From positions 482,369 to 546,368 of the forward strand of contig NZ_BMYK01000003.1 in NCBI RefSeq assembly GCF_014652235.1: a stretch of 64,000 nucleotides of DNA, written 5' to 3'. Source of the DNA: Pseudorhodoferax aquiterrae (GTDB lineage Bacteria > Pseudomonadota > Gammaproteobacteria > Burkholderiales > Burkholderiaceae_C). The notes below the pieces were generated by a model, which worked only from the letters and a program-made list of their open reading frames with translations, was not told where the DNA came from and did not search any database. Below are positions 61,260 to 64,000 of this stretch, piece after piece (the first letter of the stretch is position 1; each line of letters opens with the position of its first letter). A program made the position numbers and the translations under genes.

Positions 61260-61562
61260 ATGGTCAAAGTCGCTTTGTTCGTTCGCCTCGAAGCGAAACC
61301 CGGCAAAGAAAGCGCGGTGGAGAGCTTCCTGATGAGTGGCCTTCCCCTCGTCATGGAGGAGCCCGCCACGACGGCCTGGTTTGGGATACGTCTTGGGCCA
61401 ACGACCTTCGGCATCTTCGATGCCTTCCCCGATGAAGCCGGAAGGCAGGCGCATCTCTCCGGCAAGGTCGCGGCGGCCTTGATGGCAAAGGCCGGAGAAC
61501 TGTTCTCTGCGCCGCCTTCCATCGAGAAGGTCGACGTGCTTGCCGCAAAACTACCCGGCTAG
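61260..61562 (+). CDS. Antibiotic-biosynthesis-monooxygenase (ABM) fold small protein
   Basis: A 100-residue ferredoxin-like dimeric fold protein: VALFVRLEAKPGKESAVESFL opening strand-helix, TTAWFGIRLGPTTFGIFDAF middle strands, and HLSGKVAAALMAKAGELF helix. The family includes quinol monooxygenases (YgiN) and heme-degrading enzymes; this 'antibiotic biosynthesis' subgroup often has no known role. AGGAGA precedes the ATG. Its base composition is slightly lower in GC than its neighbours, which may hint at recent acquisition. It stands alone between the GntR gene and the convergent aldolase gene. Confidence 0.87.
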   Translation: MVKVALFVRLEAKPGKESAVESFLMSGLPLVMEEPATTAWFGIRLGPTTFGIFDAFPDEAGRQAHLSGKVAAALMAKAGELFSAPPSIEKVDVLAAKLPG

Positions 61563-61724
61563 CAAGCCGACGCCGATCGGGTCACGAGCGCCTGCGCGGC
61601 TCCGCCTGCATGCGCGGCGGAACGTCCTACCCCCGCAGGCCCGTCGCCTGCCGCACACTCCGCCGACCTCGTGCCGACTGGTGCGCCAGCGCATCGCTGG
61701 AACGCGCGCTGCAGACAAAACCCT

Positions 61725-62510
61725 TCAATCCGCGTAGCCCGGGTTCACCCGGTCCAGCACGCGCATCATGGCGGCGAAGTACAGCGCCTCGCGCTCGGCG
61801 CGCGGGTGGCTGTCGTTGGGGTTGGGCTTGTCCACCTTGGCGACCATCTCGTCGGACAGCAGGGCCAGCGGCTTGCCGGTGGCCATGGCCAGCAGCTGCG
61901 CCTTGCACACGCGCTCGAGCCGGTACAGCCGGCGGTAGGCCTGGGCCACGGTGTCGCCCACGGTCACCACGCCATGGTTCTTCATGAACAGCACGTGCTT
62001 GTCGCCGATGATGCCGGCCAGGCGCTCGCCTTCGCTGAGTTCGGCCGCCAGGCCCGTGTAGCCATCGTCGTAGGCGATGTTCTTGGCGAGGAAGGCGGCC
62101 GTCTGGCTGCCGGGCAGCAGGCGGTTGTCCTGCAGCATGTTCAGCGCCAGCGCCCAGGTCTGGTGGGTGTGCAGCACCACCTTGGCGCCCGTGATGCGGT
62201 GCAGCGGCGCGTGGATGCTCAGCGCGCTGAGCTCCAGGCTGCCCTGGCCTTCCAGGATATCGCCCTGCTCGTTGAACACGATCAGGTCGCTGGCCCGGGC
62301 CTCGGACCAGTGCAGGCCGAAGGGCAGGACCAGGAAGCGGTCCGTCGTGCCGGGCACGACCATGGTGAAGTGGTTGTCGATGCCTTCTTCCAGGCCGTCG
62401 TGCACGGCCAGCCGGTTGGCGGCGGCCAGGTGCACGCGCGCCTGCCGCACGGCGTCGTCGGCCGGGACCGCGTGCAGATGGCCATAGGTTCTCGGTGCTG
62501 TGGTGTTCAT
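61725..62510 (-). CDS. Class II aldolase/adducin-family protein
   Basis: A 261-residue zinc-dependent aldolase-fold protein. Metal ligands are the His pair in VLHTHQTWA and a third His in FMKNHGVVTVG; the catalytic acidic region lies in HAPLHRITGAK. It belongs to the large fuculose/ribulose-phosphate aldolase and adducin family, which also includes decarboxylases. The N-terminal phosphate-binding loop differs from OtnC (here DNHFTMVVPG), so 3-oxo-tetronate-phosphate decarboxylase is not well supported. It diverges from dtd and an L-threonate-dehydrogenase-like gene, so a related C4 acid is possible. Confidence 0.88.
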   Translation of the reverse strand: MNTTAPRTYGHLHAVPADDAVRQARVHLAAANRLAVHDGLEEGIDNHFTMVVPGTTDRFLVLPFGLHWSEARASDLIVFNEQGDILEGQGSLELSALSIHAPLHRITGAKVVLHTHQTWALALNMLQDNRLLPGSQTAAFLAKNIAYDDGYTGLAAELSEGERLAGIIGDKHVLFMKNHGVVTVGDTVAQAYRRLYRLERVCKAQLLAMATGKPLALLSDEMVAKVDKPNPNDSHPRAEREALYFAAMMRVLDRVNPGYAD

Positions 62511-62612
62511 GGAGCCTCGTGGGGTACAGGGTTGACGTAAAGTCCCGCCGTCGCCGGACGGGCAGCTGGTCCGCAGGCATTGTCCCCCGTTGATCCCGAA
62601 GAGCTGTCCCGT

Positions 62613-63050
62613 ATGAAACTGCTGCTGCAACGCGTGCGCCAGGCCCAGGTGGTCGTCGACGGCGAAACCATCGGTGCCATCGACCGGGGCCTGCTGGCGC
62701 TGGTCTGCGCCGAACGTGGCGACACCGAGGAGAAGGCCGACAAGCTGCTGGCCAAGATGCTCAAGCTGCGCATCTTCTCGGACGCAGCCGGCAAGATGAA
62801 CTTGAGCGTGCAGGACGTGGGCGGCGGCCTGCTGCTGGTGAGCCAGTTCACGCTGGCGGCCGACACCGGCAGCGGCAACCGGCCCGGCTTCTCGGGCGCG
62901 GCCGCGCCCGAGGACGGCCGCCGCCTGTACGACCACTTCGTCGCGCGGGCGCGGGCGTTGCACCCCGTCGTGGCCACGGGGCGCTTCGCCGCCGACATGC
63001 AGGTGCACCTGGTCAACGACGGGCCCGTCACGATTCCAATGCAAAGCTGA
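62613..63050 (+). CDS. dtd: D-aminoacyl-tRNA deacylase
   Basis: A 145-residue Dtd that removes D-amino acids (and glycine from tRNA-Ala) from charged tRNA. The two family motifs are present: SQFTLAADT (S-Q-F-T) and [11 protein letters not shown] (N-x-G-P-V-T) at the C-terminus. Start at 62613 (MKLLLQRV) is the conserved one; an earlier TTG would add 11 unrelated residues. The ribosome site is weak (GAAGAG). It is followed 9 bases later by a dehydrogenase gene. Confidence 0.95.
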   Translation: MKLLLQRVRQAQVVVDGETIGAIDRGLLALVCAERGDTEEKADKLLAKMLKLRIFSDAAGKMNLSVQDVGGGLLLVSQFTLAADTGSGNRPGFSGAAAPEDGRRLYDHFVARARALHPVVATGRFAADMQVHLVNDGPVTIPMQS

Positions 63051-63059
63051 GGAGACGAC

Positions 63060-63953
63060 ATGAGCAAAGAGACGGTAGGACTGATCGGCCTGGGCGCCAT
63101 GGGCGCCGGCATCGCCGCCACGCTGCGGCGCAACGGCCACGCGCTGCGCGTGTGCGACGTGCGGCCCGGTGTCGCGGCCGCCTTCGCGGCAGATGGGGGC
63201 ACGGCCTGCGCCAGCCCGGCCGAGGTGGCGCAGGGCAGCGACGTGGTGGTCTCGGTGGTCGTCAACGCGCAGCAGACCGAGGCCGTGCTGTTCGGCGAGC
63301 ACGGTGCAGCCGCGGCCATGGCCCCCGGCAGCGTGTTCGTGATGTGCTCCACGGTCGACCCGAACTGGTCGGTCGCGCTCGAGGCGCGGCTGGCCGCGCT
63401 GGGCCTGCTCTACATCGACGGCCCGATCTCGGGCGGCGCCGCCAAGGCGGCCGGCGGCCAGATGACCATGATGACGGCCGGCACGCCCGCGGCCTACGCC
63501 AAGGCCGGCGGCGTGCTGGAGGCCATGGCCGGCAAGGTCTACCGCCTGGGCGAGAAGGCCGGCGCCGGCAGCAAGGTCAAGATCATCAACCAGTTGCTGG
63601 CCGGCGTGCACATCGCGGCGGCGGCCGAGGCCATGGCGCTGGGTCTGCGCGAAGGCGTGGACGCCGCCGCGCTGTACGAGGTCATCACGCACAGCGCGGG
63701 CAACAGCTGGATGTTCGAGAACCGCATGGCCCACGTGCTGGCCGGCGACTACACGCCGCTGTCCGCCGTGGACATCTTCGTCAAGGACCTGGGCCTGGTG
63801 CTGGACACCGCGCGCGCCAGCAAATTCCCGCTGCCGCTGGCCGCCACGGCGCACCAGATGTTCATGCAGGCGTCGACGGCCGGGCATGCGGGCGAGGACG
63901 ACAGCGCGGTCATCAAGATTTTTCCGGGAATCACGCTGCCCAAGGCGGGCTGA
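63060..63953 (+). CDS. ltnD: L-threonate dehydrogenase-like NAD(P)-dependent oxidoreductase
   Basis: A 297-residue beta-hydroxyacid dehydrogenase: NAD-binding GLIGLGAMGAGIA (residues ~7-19), substrate motif DGPISGGAAKAAGGQM, and catalytic lysine in KVKIINQLLAG. The C-terminal NSWMFENRM...VDIFVKDLGLV run is highly characteristic of LtnD (L-threonate to 2-oxo-tetronate). No otnK kinase or otnI isomerase is in the window, so the rest of that pathway would have to lie beyond the right edge or elsewhere. GGAGAC precedes the ATG. The last 47 bases of the window hold nothing recognisable. Confidence 0.88.
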   Translation: MSKETVGLIGLGAMGAGIAATLRRNGHALRVCDVRPGVAAAFAADGGTACASPAEVAQGSDVVVSVVVNAQQTEAVLFGEHGAAAAMAPGSVFVMCSTVDPNWSVALEARLAALGLLYIDGPISGGAAKAAGGQMTMMTAGTPAAYAKAGGVLEAMAGKVYRLGEKAGAGSKVKIINQLLAGVHIAAAAEAMALGLREGVDAAALYEVITHSAGNSWMFENRMAHVLAGDYTPLSAVDIFVKDLGLVLDTARASKFPLPLAATAHQMFMQASTAGHAGEDDSAVIKIFPGITLPKAG

Positions 63954-64000
63954 GAGCAACCGTCTTTCGTGTCAAGCGTTGTGAAGCGAATCGTCCCAAT

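Noticed and set aside
61725..63953. A complete threonate/otn pathway
   Set aside because: Only the LtnD-like dehydrogenase is convincing. The class II aldolase lacks OtnC-like features and no OtnK or OtnI gene is present in the window.

Overview
The window is high-GC (roughly 70 percent by eye) and gene-dense. It has no tRNA, rRNA, CRISPR array, insertion sequence or intact mobile element that I can recognise. Several gene types point to a beta-proteobacterium of the order Burkholderiales, most likely family Comamonadaceae: several orphan periplasmic Bug/TctC receptors, a LysR - lipase-like - RND efflux locus of the Burkholderia ceo/bpe type, a split transketolase beside a TRAP transporter, a PaoABC-type aldehyde oxidase, and a large share of catabolic and uptake genes. 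The genus is not determinable from the sequence alone.

Layout. 1-6.2 kb: a DedA-rhodanese fusion, then a minus-strand operon of a sulfonate/taurine-type ABC importer (two paralogous permeases) with an amidohydrolase. 6.4-16.2 kb: a small lipoprotein, then the RND efflux operon read leftwards (lipase-like protein, adaptor, pump, outer-membrane channel), ending in a good intrinsic terminator. Two tandem, very similar LysR regulators diverge from it. 16.2-19.9 kb: a PAS-HTH regulator followed by three overlapping or near-adjacent genes for hydroxy-amino-acid chemistry (iminosuccinate-reductase/ornithine-cyclodeaminase family, threonine/hydroxyaspartate dehydratase, D-threonine-aldolase family). 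20.0-20.7 kb: a PIN toxin-antitoxin pair. 20.7-22.3 kb: glutaminase and small genes. 22.4-26.3 kb: mprF-acvB, for lysyl-phosphatidylglycerol synthesis and hydrolysis. 26.3-31.8 kb: a monoacylglycerol-lipase-like hydrolase, a Bug receptor, an HtrA-type protease, a CopD-like membrane protein, a second toxin-antitoxin pair, a truncated Bug pseudogene and a 2'-5' RNA ligase-like protein. 31.8-33.1 kb: cbpA-cbpM. 33.2-36.9 kb: a Bug receptor, a LysR and an FAD monooxygenase that appear to share one operator sequence. 37.2-41.0 kb: paoABC-like molybdenum hydroxylase, closed by a clear terminator. 41.1-42.3 kb: a lipoprotein esterase. 42.4-48.0 kb: SDR - TRAP (P, Q, M) - split transketolase, with a divergent LysR. 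49.1-58.4 kb: one long minus-strand run of ABC importer, Tat-type carboxylesterase, CoA-transferase, two crotonase-fold proteins and a Bug receptor. Diverging from it at 58.6-61.0 kb are a quinone oxidoreductase, a glutathione transferase and a GntR regulator. 61.3-64 kb: a small monooxygenase-fold protein, a class II aldolase, D-aminoacyl-tRNA deacylase and an L-threonate-dehydrogenase-like enzyme.

How they work together. Most of the window is substrate scavenging: periplasmic receptors and importers are paired with first-step enzymes and each block has its own LysR, GntR or PAS-HTH regulator. The most promising uncharacterised systems are three. The first is the 49.1-61.0 kb esterase/CoA-transferase/crotonase block. 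The second is the 42.4-48.0 kb TRAP/SDR/split-transketolase block. The third is the 16.2-19.9 kb 3-hydroxyaspartate-like block, which lacks the aminotransferase of the known beta-hydroxyaspartate cycle. The efflux operon carries a lipase-like protein whose nucleophile and histidine positions look non-catalytic. Start codons were chosen from ribosome binding sites, overlaps and family conservation; all functions are assigned from sequence features recognised by eye.
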